Below, one piece after another: positions 43,304-52,555 of a DNA stretch of 64,000 nucleotides (its first letter is position 1; every line of letters starts with the position of its first letter). Source of the DNA: DASQEH01 sp963765725 (GTDB taxonomy: Bacteria; Actinomycetota; Actinomycetes; Propionibacteriales; Nocardioidaceae). The position numbers were made by a program, and so were the translations under genes. The notes under the pieces were generated by a model. The model made no database searches, was not told where the DNA came from, and saw only the letters and a list, made by a program, of their open reading frames with translations. The DNA is taken from contig CAVXXI010000003.1 of assembly GCA_963765725.1 (NCBI GenBank), positions 1,488,001 to 1,552,000 on the forward strand, given 5' to 3'.

Positions 43304-45645
43304 CGCGCGATGCTCTGGACCTGCGGCTGGCGCCTGCCGCGCTGGCTGCCTGGGCGATGGCGGCCTGGGGGGTCGGCTGGTCCGTCGGTCGCGCGGTGCT
43401 CGGCGGGGCCGTGCTCCTCCTGGCGGGTGCTGCCTGCGTACTGACGGAGCGCCGCCTGCGGCGCGACGGTGAGCCTTCTGCAGCGGCACGTTCACTGCGC
43501 CTGGGCATCGCTGTGACGCTCGTCGTCGGCGGGGGCGCTCTGGCCGTCTCCGGTCTGCGGGCCGGCGCGGTCCACGCCGGCCCGGTACCACGCCTTGCCA
43601 TCGTCGGGGCCGAGGTCCAGGTCACCGCTCGAGTGACCTCCGACCCTGTCCGTGTCGAGGGCAAGTTCTCGCCCTACGTCATCGTGCGGCTCGCTGCCAC
43701 CGCCGTGACGGGGCGCGGCGAGACCGTCCGGGGCAGGTCGCCACTGCTCGTCATCGGGGACCTGAGCTGGATGCAGGTACGGCTCGGCGAGGAGGTCGTC
43801 GGATCCGGGCGGCTGTCGCCGGCTCAGGACCCGGATCTTGCCGCGGTGCTTCTCGGCCGCAGCGATCCCCGCGTGACCGGCCGTCCGGCGTGGGCCTACC
43901 GAGCGGTGTCGAGGGTGCGGGCCGGCCTGAAGGAGGCCGCCGCTCCCTTGCCGCCACCACAGGCGGCACTGGTTCCTGCGCTTGTCGACGGCGACGACGC
44001 GGACATGCCGGCCGACATCGTCGCCGACTTCAAGACCACCGGGCTCACGCACCTGCTCGCGGTCAGTGGCTCGAATCTGAGTCTCGTCCTGGGCTTCGTG
44101 ATGGTCGTCGCACGCTGGTGCCGCGTACGAGCACGAGGGCTGCTCCTGGTCGGCCTGGTGACCGTTGTCTTTTTCGTGCTGCTCGCGCGACCGCAGCCGA
44201 GCGTGCTTCGGGCGGCGGCGATGGGTCTGGTGGCTCTGGCCGGGCTGTCGGTCGGCGGCCGTGGCAGAGGTACTCGCGCCCTGTCCATCGCGGTCATCGT
44301 CCTCGTGCTGCTCGACCCATGGCTTGCCCGCTCCGTCGGTTTCTTGCTGTCGAGCCTCGCCACCGCCGGCATCTTGCTGCTCGCCCCGGGATGGCGCGAC
44401 GCGATGGCGCGGTGGATGCCACTGCCGCTCGCCGAGGCGGTGGCCGTCCCGATGGCCGCGCAGCTGGTCTGCACCCCGGCCATTGCGGCGATCTCGAGTC
44501 AGGTGAGTCTCGTCGCGATCGCTGCCAACCTGCTGGTGGCGCCGGCGGTCGGCCCGACCACGGTCGCCGGGCTGGTCTCCGGCATCGCCGCAATGGTGAG
44601 CGACGGGGTCGGACATCTCGGCGGCCGTCTGGCGGGCGTACCCGCCTGGTGGATCATCGAGGTCGCCCGGCGCGCTTCGGCGCTGCGGGGAGCAACGGTC
44701 GGGTGGCCCGTGGGCCCGACCGCGCTGGCGGCGCTGACGCTGCTGTGCCTGATCACGGCCGCCCTGCTGACTCGGCTGCTTGGCAACCGGTTCGCCTGCC
44801 TCGCGGTCGCAGTCGTGATGGTGGCCGCGGTCGTACACCCGCCAGGCCGGTTCGGGTGGCCGCCGCGGGGATGGCTGTTGGTCGCGTGCGATGTCGGCCA
44901 GGGCGACGGGTTGGTCCTCAACGCCGGTGCCGGAGTAGCGGTCGTCGTCGACACGGGACCGGACCCGCGCCTCATCGATGCCTGCCTGAACCGGTTGAAG
45001 GTCACGTCGATCGCGCTGGTCGTGCTCACTCACTTTCACGCCGACCACGCCGACGGGCTATCCGGGGTGTTGCACGGGCGCCCGGTGCACGAGATCGAGG
45101 TCTCCCCACTCAGCGAGCCGGCCGATCGGGCGGCCACAGTACGCCGCCTCGCGGCACGCGCCGGCGTACCGGTCACGGTGGCCGTCCCCGGAGAGCGCCG
45201 CTCGATCGGGCAGCTCGGCTGGCAGGTGCTGGGTCCGCTCCGGGTGGCGACCGGGCCGCCGGGCACCGTGGACGAGGCCTCGGACCCCAACAACGCCAGC
45301 ATCGTGATGCGGCTCGATGCCGACGGGCACTCGTTCCTGCTCGCCGGTGACGCCGAGCCGGAGGAGCAAGAGGACCTGATGGCGGCGGGCGACGACCTCG
45401 CGGTCGACGTCTTGAAGGTCGCGCACCACGGCTCCGAGAACCAGGACCCTGCCTTCGTCGCCGCCACCTCGGCGCGCATCGCCGTCATCTCGGTCGGTGC
45501 CGACAACGACTACGGGCACCCCTCCCCGCGAACACTGGCGCTGCTACGACAGCTCGGTGCGCAGACCTACCGCACAGACCTCGACGGCGACATCGCCATC
45601 GTCGTGCGGGCTGGCCAACTCGCGACGGTGACCAGCAAGGGGTGA
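43300..45645 (+). CDS. comEC: ComEC/Rec2 DNA uptake channel protein
   Basis: A 781-residue polytopic protein. The N-terminal region has helices and the soluble OB-like segment, the competence domain appears around LTHLLAVSGSNLSLVLGFV, and a metallo-beta-lactamase domain is C-terminal with THFHADHAD (His578, His580, Asp582, His583), LLAGDAEPEEQ and KVAHHGSENQD. It would form the DNA import channel and may degrade one strand. Coupled to comEA; holA follows after two unrelated small genes. Confidence 0.94.
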   Translation: MTRDALDLRLAPAALAAWAMAAWGVGWSVGRAVLGGAVLLLAGAACVLTERRLRRDGEPSAAARSLRLGIAVTLVVGGGALAVSGLRAGAVHAGPVPRLAIVGAEVQVTARVTSDPVRVEGKFSPYVIVRLAATAVTGRGETVRGRSPLLVIGDLSWMQVRLGEEVVGSGRLSPAQDPDLAAVLLGRSDPRVTGRPAWAYRAVSRVRAGLKEAAAPLPPPQAALVPALVDGDDADMPADIVADFKTTGLTHLLAVSGSNLSLVLGFVMVVARWCRVRARGLLLVGLVTVVFFVLLARPQPSVLRAAAMGLVALAGLSVGGRGRGTRALSIAVIVLVLLDPWLARSVGFLLSSLATAGILLLAPGWRDAMARWMPLPLAEAVAVPMAAQLVCTPAIAAISSQVSLVAIAANLLVAPAVGPTTVAGLVSGIAAMVSDGVGHLGGRLAGVPAWWIIEVARRASALRGATVGWPVGPTALAALTLLCLITAALLTRLLGNRFACLAVAVVMVAAVVHPPGRFGWPPRGWLLVACDVGQGDGLVLNAGAGVAVVVDTGPDPRLIDACLNRLKVTSIALVVLTHFHADHADGLSGVLHGRPVHEIEVSPLSEPADRAATVRRLAARAGVPVTVAVPGERRSIGQLGWQVLGPLRVATGPPGTVDEASDPNNASIVMRLDADGHSFLLAGDAEPEEQEDLMAAGDDLAVDVLKVAHHGSENQDPAFVAATSARIAVISVGADNDYGHPSPRTLALLRQLGAQTYRTDLDGDIAIVVRAGQLATVTSKG

Positions 45646-45770
45646 CAGTCCGCGGTGCAGGCGATCACGGCCGATCACGGCCAAGGGAGGGGTCCCTACC
45701 GGGAGCGGAGCCCGAGGTGGTTGGCTGAGCAGGACAACCGTACCGAAAGGCCTGAGTCACCTTGTCCGGT

Positions 45771-46133
45771 ATGCGAAGCCCCGATGAGGATTTGCGCGGA
45801 GTGGGCCACGAGCCCGACTACCGCTTCACGCTGGCGAACGAGCGCACGTTCCTGGCGTACATCCGTACCGCCTTGGCGTTCTTCGCCGCCGGTACAGCCA
45901 TCCTGAGCTTCTTCGACCGGATCATCGACCACCGTGGACTGGTCGTGGTGATCGGGTCCGGGCTGTACGCCCTCGGGCTGTTCACGGCGGCGAGCTGCTA
46001 CTGGCGGTGGCGCCGGCTCGAGGTGGCCATCCGGCGAGGGGAACCGTTGCCGTTCAGTCTGGTGCCCCCTGTCCTCACCGGGTCCCTGATCGTCTTGGCA
46101 GTGATCGCGTTCGTCGGCGCGCTGGTCCACTAG
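45771..46133 (+). CDS. DUF202 (YidH-like) small membrane protein
   Basis: A 120-residue protein with LANERTFLAYIRTALAFFAAG, the DUF202 signature (N-E-R-T-F-L-A-W/Y-x-R), and three membrane helices. The function of the family is unknown. Start taken as the ATG at 45771; a TTG three codons earlier is also in frame. It converges on the OsmC gene. Confidence 0.87.
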   Translation: MRSPDEDLRGVGHEPDYRFTLANERTFLAYIRTALAFFAAGTAILSFFDRIIDHRGLVVVIGSGLYALGLFTAASCYWRWRRLEVAIRRGEPLPFSLVPPVLTGSLIVLAVIAFVGALVH

Positions 46134-46190
46134 CGGCCGCACGCCGCGAAGTGCTCATCGCGACGTGCGGCTCGCAGGCGTGGTGGTGAG

Positions 46191-46631
46191 TCAGTACAGC
46201 GATGCGTCCAGGCTGATGTCGACTCCGGCAAGTGCCTTGCTGACCGGGCAGCCCTCCTTGGCGGCCTGAGCTGCTGCCACGAATCCGTCGGCGTCAAGGT
46301 CCTCGACGTCACCGCGAACGGTGAGCAGGATCCCGGTCAGCATGAGGCCGCCACGGTCTTTGTCCGGGCCGAGTTCGACGGCTGCGTGGACGTCGAGCGT
46401 CTTGGTCGTACCGCCCGCGCGGGCGATGTTTCCGGAGAGCTGCATGGCGAAGCAGGACGAGTGAGCCGCCGCGATCAGTTCCTCGGGGCTGGTGCTGCCG
46501 TCGGCGTCGTCGGCCGTTCGCTTGGGGAAGGAGACGTCGAAGGTGGCCAGCTTGGAGCTGCTGAGCTCGACCTGACCGGAGCCGTCCTGGAGGCCGCCGT
46601 TCCAGGTCGTACGTGCGTTACGTGTTGGCAT
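46191..46631 (-). CDS. OsmC family peroxiredoxin
   Basis: A 146-residue OsmC-type thiol peroxidase. It has the two conserved cysteines, Cys60 in AAHSSCFAMQ and Cys128 in EGCPVSKAL, that reduce organic hydroperoxides, and the ARTTWNGGLQDGSGQV start of the OsmC subfamily. Length is normal. ATG at 46631 with an AGAAGGAT ribosome site. It stands alone between DUF202 and holA. Confidence 0.93.
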   Translation of the reverse strand: MPTRNARTTWNGGLQDGSGQVELSSSKLATFDVSFPKRTADDADGSTSPEELIAAAHSSCFAMQLSGNIARAGGTTKTLDVHAAVELGPDKDRGGLMLTGILLTVRGDVEDLDADGFVAAAQAAKEGCPVSKALAGVDISLDASLY

Positions 46632-46843
46632 TGGTGATCCTTCTGTGAGTGGACTGGCCGGGGTGAACCGTGACGCTCACGGCCGGCGCCTCGTCTGTAC
46701 GGGTCCGCCGACGGCGGGCGGCTCAGTTGCCAGCGCCGCGGTCGGCCGAACATCCGGTACCCACTGCGTGCCCGAATCCACCGTGGGAACCTGGGCAATC
46801 GGTCGCGACTGAACTGTCGGACGGCCGTGGCATGCTTTCGCGA

Positions 46844-47821
46844 ATGGAGAGGGTCGCTGAGCACGTGCTGGGCACGACGCTGCTCGTCACTGGTCCCAAC
46901 GAGTTCGTGGCCGAGCGCACTATCGACGGCGTGCGCTCCGCGGTCCGTGCGGCAGACGCCGACGCCGACATCTCCGAGCTCTGGGCCGCCGAGCTCGGGC
47001 CCGGAGCCCTGGCCGAGATCACCAGCCCCTCACTGTTCGCGTCGCTTCGCTGTGTCGTCGTCCGGGAGTTGGAGAGTCTCCCCGACCCGGCCGCAGAGGC
47101 CCTGGTCGCGTACGTGGAGGCGCCGGCCACCGACGTGGCTCTGGTGCTGCATCACACCGGCGGCATCAAAGGCAAGGCGGTGCTCGACCGGTTGCGCAAG
47201 GCGGGCGCGACCGAAGTCGTCGCCGCGCCGTTGAAGAGGTGGGAGCTGCCGGCCTGGGTGGTTGCCGAGTTCAGGCGACATTCGGCGCGGATCGGCGAGC
47301 CCGCGGCGTCGGCTCTGGTCGATGCCGTGGGTGACGATCTGCGTGCCCTGGCCGGTGCGGCGGACCAGCTGGCCGGTGACTGCCAGGGCGAGCCGGTCAC
47401 CGAGGAGCTGGTCAGGAAGTACTTCGGCGGGCGTGCGGAGGTCAAGGGGTTCGCAGTGGCGGACGCCGCTCTCGCCGGGAAGGGCGCCGAGGCGCTCGAG
47501 CAGCTTCGCTGGGCGTTCGCGGCCAAGGTGGACCCGGTGCTGGTCACCAGCGCGGTGGCGGGCGGCCTGCGCGGCTTGGCCCGCTTCGTGTCGGCGCCGC
47601 GCGGCCTCCGAGACGGCGACCTGGCGCGGGAAGTCGGGGTACCGGTCTGGAAGCTGAGAACGCTGGCCGCGTCGTCACGAGGCTGGTCGAGCCGGGGCCT
47701 GGCCACAGCCATCCAGGCCGCAGCCAAGGCCGATGCCGACGTCAAGGGCGCGGCTGGTGACCGGGAGTGGGCCTGTGAGCGCCTGGTGATATCCGTGGTG
47801 CGGTCCCGAGAGCTGACCTGA
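46844..47821 (+). CDS. holA: DNA polymerase III delta subunit
   Basis: A 325-residue clamp-loader subunit that opens the beta clamp. It reads LLVTGPNEFVAERTIDGV, ITSPSLFASLRCVVVREL, then ELPAWVVAEFRRHSARIGEPA and ELVRKYFGGRAEVKGFAVADAAL, typical of HolA. The ATG at 46844 is 7 nt after CATGCT, a possible leaderless start, and gives the family N-terminus; the frame is open further upstream. Position after comEC and before rpsT is conserved in bacteria. Confidence 0.92.
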   Translation: MERVAEHVLGTTLLVTGPNEFVAERTIDGVRSAVRAADADADISELWAAELGPGALAEITSPSLFASLRCVVVRELESLPDPAAEALVAYVEAPATDVALVLHHTGGIKGKAVLDRLRKAGATEVVAAPLKRWELPAWVVAEFRRHSARIGEPAASALVDAVGDDLRALAGAADQLAGDCQGEPVTEELVRKYFGGRAEVKGFAVADAALAGKGAEALEQLRWAFAAKVDPVLVTSAVAGGLRGLARFVSAPRGLRDGDLAREVGVPVWKLRTLAASSRGWSSRGLATAIQAAAKADADVKGAAGDREWACERLVISVVRSRELT

Positions 47822-47830
47822 CGCAAGCGG

Positions 47831-47870
47831 CGAGCCGGTGCGGCTCGTCAGCAGGACGGCCGGCTGCTGA
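47831..47870. terminator. Two tandem hairpins between convergent holA and rpsT
   Basis: CGAGCCG (47831-47837) pairs with CGGCTCG (47841-47847) around GTG; TCAGCAG (47848-47854) pairs with CTGCTGA (47864-47870). They could end transcription from both sides. Confidence 0.6.
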
Positions 47871-47929
47871 GGAGCCGACGTGGAGGCTGCTGACTCAGCG
47901 CGTGGTGGAGCGCTTGGCGAGACGGCGCG

Positions 47930-48190
47930 TCAGAGCGTGGCGGAGCGCTTGGCGATCGACGACTTCTTGTTCGCGGCCTGGTTCTTGTGGATGACGCCCG
48001 CCGAGACAGCCTTGTCCAGCTTGCGGCTCGCGGTGGTCCCGAGCTGCCGCGCTGCATCGGCGTCGCCGGTCTCTGCAGCCTCGCGGAAGCGGCGGATCGA
48101 GGTCTTGAGCGCGGACTTGACGGCCTTGTTACGCTCGCGTGCCTGTTCGTTCTGCCGGTTTCGCTTGATCTGGGACTTGATGTTTGCCAC
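47930..48190 (-). CDS. rpsT: 30S ribosomal protein S20
   Basis: An 86-residue basic helical protein, MANIKSQIKRNRQNEQARER with KSALKTSIRRFREAAETGDA, the standard S20. It starts with GTG on the complement of 48188-48190 after an AAGAGG site. S20 binds 16S rRNA early in assembly. In many bacteria it lies opposite holA, as here. Confidence 0.97.
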   Translation of the reverse strand: MANIKSQIKRNRQNEQARERNKAVKSALKTSIRRFREAAETGDADAARQLGTTASRKLDKAVSAGVIHKNQAANKKSSIAKRSATL

Positions 48191-48382
48191 TGAGCAGAGC
48201 CTCTTGAGGTCGGGGATCGGATGGAGCGCCGGCGACGTGGTACCACCATCACAGCGACCTCTAAGGCTACCAGCGTGGCGAGGAGGCGGCCAAATTCCGC
48301 CACCCGGTGCCTTGGACGCGCAGCCCGGCGCGCGGCTCGAGGCCAGCCGATGACCTCGATCCGTTTAGTGCCATCATTCGCT

Positions 48383-49783
48383 ATGAGTTCTGCTCGTGAG
48401 GCCGCTGAGAACGCTCTTGCCCTGATCGAAGAGGTCGACCACCTCACGAACGCGGTCTGTACCGTCAACACCGCGGCGCTCCATCAGGCCGACCAGGCGG
48501 ACCGCGAGCTGGCCGACGGCCACGTCCGGAGCCCGTTGCACGGGCAGTGCATCCTCGTGAAGGACAACATCGACACCGCCGATCTCCTCACTACTGCGGG
48601 ATCTCTGGCTCTGGCCGAGCGTCCGCCGAGTGCCGACGCCGCCGTGGTGAGCAGGATGCGCTCGGCCGGCCTCGTCGTCGTGGGCAAGACCAACCTGAGC
48701 GAATGGGCCAACCTCCGCGACCGGCACTCATCGTCGGGCTGGAGCGCGTACGGCGGCCTCACCCGCAACCCGTACGCACTCAACAGGTCCGCGGGTGGGT
48801 CCAGCTCCGGGAGTGGCGCGGCCGTGGCAGCGGGCCTGGTGCGGCTCAGCGTCGGTACCGAGACCGATGGCTCGATCACGTGTCCTGCGGCGTTCAACGG
48901 CTGCGTCGGTCTCAAGCCCACGGTCGGTGTGACGCCGACCCAGGGCGTCGTACCGATCTCCGCCTCACAGGACACCGTCGGGCCGATGACGTCGTCGGTA
49001 CAGGAGGCTGCCGCACTGCTGTCGGTGCTGGCCGACGACGGCATCGACTACGCCTCCCATGCGACGTCGGGGCGCCTGGCCGGCAAACGGATCGGGGTGC
49101 CACGCCGGGACTTCTGGGGATACAGCCGCCACGCCGATGCCGCTGCCGAGCGTGCGCTGTCACTGCTGTCGGCGCAGGGCGCAGTCATCGTGGACGAGAC
49201 CAACCTGGACTCGATGGACGGCTACGGGTTCGACGAGGAGATGTTGGTGCTGTTGAGCGAGCTCCGGCAGGGACTGGGGGAGTACCTCGCTACTCGGCCC
49301 GAGGGGGTGCCGCGTTCGCTCGAGGCGCTCGTCGAGTACAACCGCACGCACGCCAGCGAGGAGCTGGCGTACTTCGGCCAGTCCTTTTTCGAGGCCGCCC
49401 TGGACGTGCCCGGCGTCGGCTCGGAGGAATATATGGCTGCCCGTACGTCGTGCCTCAAACACGGACGCGACGAGGGGATCGACAAGGTGCTTGCCGCGCA
49501 CGACCTCGACGCTCTCGTCACGCCGGCGACGTCACCGGCACCGGCGATCGACCTGGTCAATTCCGAGCGGCTTGCCGGCAGCGCGAGCCAGCCTGCGGCG
49601 ATGGCCGGCTACCCGCTCCTGACCGTGCCCGCCGAGGTGACGCACGGGCTGCCCGTAGCGGTGACGTTCTGGGGGACGGCGAGAAGCGAGCCGTCGCTGA
49701 TCGAGATCGGTCACGGCTACGAGCGCGCCCGCGAGGCTGCCGACGGCCCGTTCCCACTGCCGACGTACCCCACCTTCGTCTGA
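48383..49783 (+). CDS. Amidase signature family protein
   Basis: A 466-residue amidase. The Ser-cisSer-Lys triad is visible: Lys60 in ILVKDNIDTADLLT, the Gly/Ser loop SAGGSSSGSGAAVA (about 137-149, cis-Ser near 142) and nucleophile Ser164 in VGTETDGSITCPA. Family members hydrolyse many amides; lack of gatB/gatC nearby argues against the GatA subunit. The ATG at 48383 fits the domain start. Ends beside repeat locus F. Confidence 0.9.
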   Translation: MSSAREAAENALALIEEVDHLTNAVCTVNTAALHQADQADRELADGHVRSPLHGQCILVKDNIDTADLLTTAGSLALAERPPSADAAVVSRMRSAGLVVVGKTNLSEWANLRDRHSSSGWSAYGGLTRNPYALNRSAGGSSSGSGAAVAAGLVRLSVGTETDGSITCPAAFNGCVGLKPTVGVTPTQGVVPISASQDTVGPMTSSVQEAAALLSVLADDGIDYASHATSGRLAGKRIGVPRRDFWGYSRHADAAAERALSLLSAQGAVIVDETNLDSMDGYGFDEEMLVLLSELRQGLGEYLATRPEGVPRSLEALVEYNRTHASEELAYFGQSFFEAALDVPGVGSEEYMAARTSCLKHGRDEGIDKVLAAHDLDALVTPATSPAPAIDLVNSERLAGSASQPAAMAGYPLLTVPAEVTHGLPVAVTFWGTARSEPSLIEIGHGYERAREAADGPFPLPTYPTFV

Positions 49784-49793
49784 CCCCCTCCGC

Positions 49794-50064
49794 CGAGGGG
49801 TCAGGTAGTTCCCGCCGAGGAGTCACGTTCTTCCCGCCGAGGGGTCAGGTAGTTCCCGCTGAGGGGTCACGTTCTTCCCGTTGAGGGGTCGGGTAGATCC
49901 CGCCAGGGGTCGAACGGTTTCCGCCCAGAGGTCAGGATCGCCCTGACTCCTCGCCGTCCGCGCCGACCGGGTGAGCTTTCCAGACTTTCGCGCCCACTCG
50001 ACCGGACTTTTGCGCCCGCTCGACCCGACTGTTGCGCCCACTCGACCGGACATTTGCGCCCACT
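49794..50064. repeat. 22-bp repeat locus F, two unit types in facing arms
   Basis: Left arm about 49794-49943: six or seven 22-bp units in the CGAG orientation with core GAGGGGTCA; the first four alternate GGTAGTT and CGTTCTT versions. Right arm 49983-50064: a partial and three full units in the CGACC orientation (starts 49999, 50021, 50043). The 39-bp centre is non-repetitive. It fills the gap 49784-50082 between two convergent genes; nothing else is there. Confidence 0.87.
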
Positions 50065-50082
50065 CGACCGCGCGGGGGGCGA

Positions 50083-50916
50083 TCAGGCGAGGGGATTGCG
50101 AAGGCCGAGGCGGTCCATCAGGGCGAGGGCGTCGTAGGGCGCGTGCACTTTCGCGTCGTTGTCGAAGTACACGAGCACGTCGAGCCCTTGACCGGCCCAG
50201 GACGAGATCCGAGCCGCCCACTCGTCGAGGGCCTGCGGCCCGTACCCGCTCGTGTACAGCTCCTCCGCACCGTGCAGCCGGACGTACACCAGGTCTGACG
50301 TCACCTCCTCGAAGCGCGGCCACTTGTCGCCGGCGTCGGACACGACCAGGCCGACGTCGTGCCGGCGGAGCAGGTCGATCGCCGCTGGGTCGGCGAAGCT
50401 GAGGTCGCGTGGCTCGATCGCGTGCCGGAGGCGTACCTGCGTCAGCGCCGTCGTGAGGGCGCGGTCCGCCGGCAGCTTGGCATCGTGGTGACGTGCAAGG
50501 TCGGCCGCCTCGCCGGAGGTTCGCGGGAGCCGCTCGAGAAAGGCGTCCAGTACATCGGCGTCGAACCGGGTTCGTGCCGGCAGCTGCCAGAGAACAGGGC
50601 CCAGCTTGTCACCCAGCGCCAGAGGTCCGGACGCGAAGAAGTTCGCCATCGCTCCATCGACGTCGCGCAGTCGCTTCATGTGGGTGATGAAGCGGCCACC
50701 CTTCAGCGCGAAGACGAAGTCATCCGGAGTCTCGTCGCGCCACGTGGCGTAGCTGGCCGGGCGCTGCAACGAGTAGAACGAGCCGTTGACCTCGATCGTC
50801 GAGAACCGCTCGGCGGCGTACGCGAGCTCCTTGCGCTGGACGAGGCCCTCCGGATAGAAGTCTCCGCGCCATCCGGCGTACCTCCAGCCAGACAGTCCGA
50901 TTCGGATGTCCGCCAC
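50083..50916 (-). CDS. DUF72 family protein
   Basis: A 277-residue TIM-barrel protein. It starts IRIGLSGWRYAGWRGDFYPEGL, the DUF72 hallmark, with FSTIEVNGSFYSLQ, FVFALKGGRFITHMKRL and LVYVRLHG, and near the end VLVYFDNDAKVHAPYDAL. Function of the family is unknown; structural likeness to endonuclease IV-type barrels has been noted. The start is a GTG at 50916. It diverges from the YbdK-type gene. Confidence 0.92.
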   Translation of the reverse strand: MADIRIGLSGWRYAGWRGDFYPEGLVQRKELAYAAERFSTIEVNGSFYSLQRPASYATWRDETPDDFVFALKGGRFITHMKRLRDVDGAMANFFASGPLALGDKLGPVLWQLPARTRFDADVLDAFLERLPRTSGEAADLARHHDAKLPADRALTTALTQVRLRHAIEPRDLSFADPAAIDLLRRHDVGLVVSDAGDKWPRFEEVTSDLVYVRLHGAEELYTSGYGPQALDEWAARISSWAGQGLDVLVYFDNDAKVHAPYDALALMDRLGLRNPLA

Positions 50917-51028
50917 GACACGAGGCTAAGGCAGAGCACGCGTTGCGGCGCGGCTCGACTGATGGGGATCGTCCCACCGGAGCCGACGTCGATGGGCACG
51001 CGCGGCAGGGTCCGGCAGACTAACCCGC

Positions 51029-52189
51029 ATGGTGGAGCGGACACTGGGCGTCGAGGAGGAGCTGCTCCTCGTCAACCCCGACACGTGCGAGCTCGAGACG
51101 GTCTCGCACCGAGCGATGGCGGCATACGATGACGAACACCGCGGCTCCGCCGGTAGCGGCGAGCAGGAGCCGGACCTGCTGGAGCAGGAGCTGTTCCTGC
51201 AGCAGCTCGAGACCGCGACGCCTCCCCGGGTTGACCTGGACGAGCTTCGTGCCGAGGTCCAGCGATGTCGCCGCGCTGCGATCGCCGCTGCAGGTGCGGC
51301 CGGGGCGCGGGTCGTCGCCTCCGGTACCCCCGTCATCGGCCGACCCGATCTGAAGGTCACACCCAAGAGCCGGTACGAGCGGATCGTGCAGGATTTCGGT
51401 GAGATCGGGCGGCAGGGCGCGGTGTGCGGGATGCACGTCCACGTCGCGATCGAGAGCGACGAGGAGGGCGTCGCCGTACTGGACAGGATCAGGCCATGGC
51501 TGCCTGTACTGCTGGCGATCAGCGCGAACTCCCCTTTCTGGCACAGCCGCGACACCGGCTACGCGAGCTGGCGATCGCAGGTATGGAAGCGCTGGCCCAC
51601 GGCGGGGCCAAGCGAGCCGTTCGGCGACGTGGCCGGCTATCGCGAGGCAGCGGCGGCCCTGGTGGAGGTAGGCGCAGCGATCGATGCCGGCATGCTGTAT
51701 TTCGACGCGCGGCTCGCGCAGGCGTACCCGACGATCGAGATCCGGGTAGCGGACGTGTGTACGGAGATCGACGACGTGATGCTCATCGCGGCGCTGTGTC
51801 GCGGCCTGGTCAGCGCCGCCGCCGAGGACTGGCGCGACGGCGTGCCCGTGCCGCAGTGGCGAACCGACGTGCTGCGCGCTGCTCATTGGCGCGCGGCACG
51901 TGACGGACTGACGCATGCCCTACTGGACCCGACGGATCGCCGCACGAAGCCGGCCAGGGACGTCCTCGATGCGCTGACCGGCCGGGTCCGGCCGTGGCTG
52001 GATGCGAGCGACGACACGGCGGCGGTAGACAGCGCCCTGGAACGCGTGCTGGCCGGTGGTGCCGGAGCGACGCGGCAACGTGCAGTGCACGAGTCGCACG
52101 GCAGCCTGGAGGCGGTGGTCGCTGACCTGGCGGACCGTACCGAGGCGTCCGCGCAGGAGGGCGACACCGGGCACGCGCCGGCGACCTGA
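51029..52189 (+). CDS. Carboxylate-amine ligase, YbdK/GCS2 family
   Basis: A 386-residue glutamate-cysteine ligase-like enzyme. TLGVEEELLLVNPDTCELE at the start, LFLQQLETATPP, CGMHVHVAIES and LLAISANSPFWHSRDTGYAS are family motifs. GCS2 proteins have weak gamma-glutamylcysteine ligase activity; the physiological substrate is unclear, especially in mycothiol producers. CAGACT ends 7 nt before the ATG at 51029, another likely leaderless start. Confidence 0.9.
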   Translation: MVERTLGVEEELLLVNPDTCELETVSHRAMAAYDDEHRGSAGSGEQEPDLLEQELFLQQLETATPPRVDLDELRAEVQRCRRAAIAAAGAAGARVVASGTPVIGRPDLKVTPKSRYERIVQDFGEIGRQGAVCGMHVHVAIESDEEGVAVLDRIRPWLPVLLAISANSPFWHSRDTGYASWRSQVWKRWPTAGPSEPFGDVAGYREAAAALVEVGAAIDAGMLYFDARLAQAYPTIEIRVADVCTEIDDVMLIAALCRGLVSAAAEDWRDGVPVPQWRTDVLRAAHWRAARDGLTHALLDPTDRRTKPARDVLDALTGRVRPWLDASDDTAAVDSALERVLAGGAGATRQRAVHESHGSLEAVVADLADRTEASAQEGDTGHAPAT

Positions 52190-52270
52190 GCCGCGGAGAC
52201 GTCATTCGCGGGCCGACACGCGGGCGAAACCGAGCACAGGGTGACGTCTCCCGGGAGCGTGTGGCATTTC

Positions 52271-52317
52271 ACGTCAAGATGTCTTGACGTGGGGGGAATC
52301 GTCAAGATAAATTGACG
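52271..52317 (+). promoter_or_regulatory. Twin operators overlapping a leaderless promoter (HTH-ClpN operon)
   Basis: Operator 1 (52271-52290) has 9-bp perfect arms ACGTCAAGA/TCTTGACGT around TG. Operator 2 (52300-52317) has arms CGTCAA/TTGACG. Both start with the half-site CGTCAAGAT and their centres are 28 bp apart. TTGACG at 52284-52289 can be the -35 and TAAATT at 52308-52313 the -10 (18-bp spacer), 7 nt before the ATG at 52321. A bound repressor would cover both boxes. Confidence 0.8.
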
Positions 52318-52320
52318 GGC

Positions 52321-52551
52321 ATGACCGATGCAACAGACCTGGCGGCCGACGCCGGCAGCTCCGACCCGCAGGTCGGCCTTCACGCCGTTCGTGCCCTGCG
52401 CACCCTGCTGGAGAAGCTGGAGAGCATTCAGGTGACGCACGCGAGAAGCCTGGGCTGGTCGTGGCAGGAAATCGCCCTGGCGCTGGGGGTCAGCAAGCAG
52501 GCCGTGCACCAGAAGTACGCGGGCGGCCGCAGGCTTGGAAGAGAGAGGTAG
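52321..52551 (+). CDS. Small helix-turn-helix regulator
   Basis: A 76-residue protein. A Leu-rich helix (VRALRTLLEKLESIQVTHAR) precedes the helix-turn-helix GWSWQEIALALGVSKQAVHQ and a basic end (KYAGGRRLGRER). The ATG at 52321 is preferred to a TTG three codons upstream because of the leaderless promoter. It likely binds the two inverted repeats just before it and controls itself and the Clp-N gene, which begins 4 nt after its stop. Confidence 0.85.
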   Translation: MTDATDLAADAGSSDPQVGLHAVRALRTLLEKLESIQVTHARSLGWSWQEIALALGVSKQAVHQKYAGGRRLGRER

Positions 52552-52555
52552 GACC

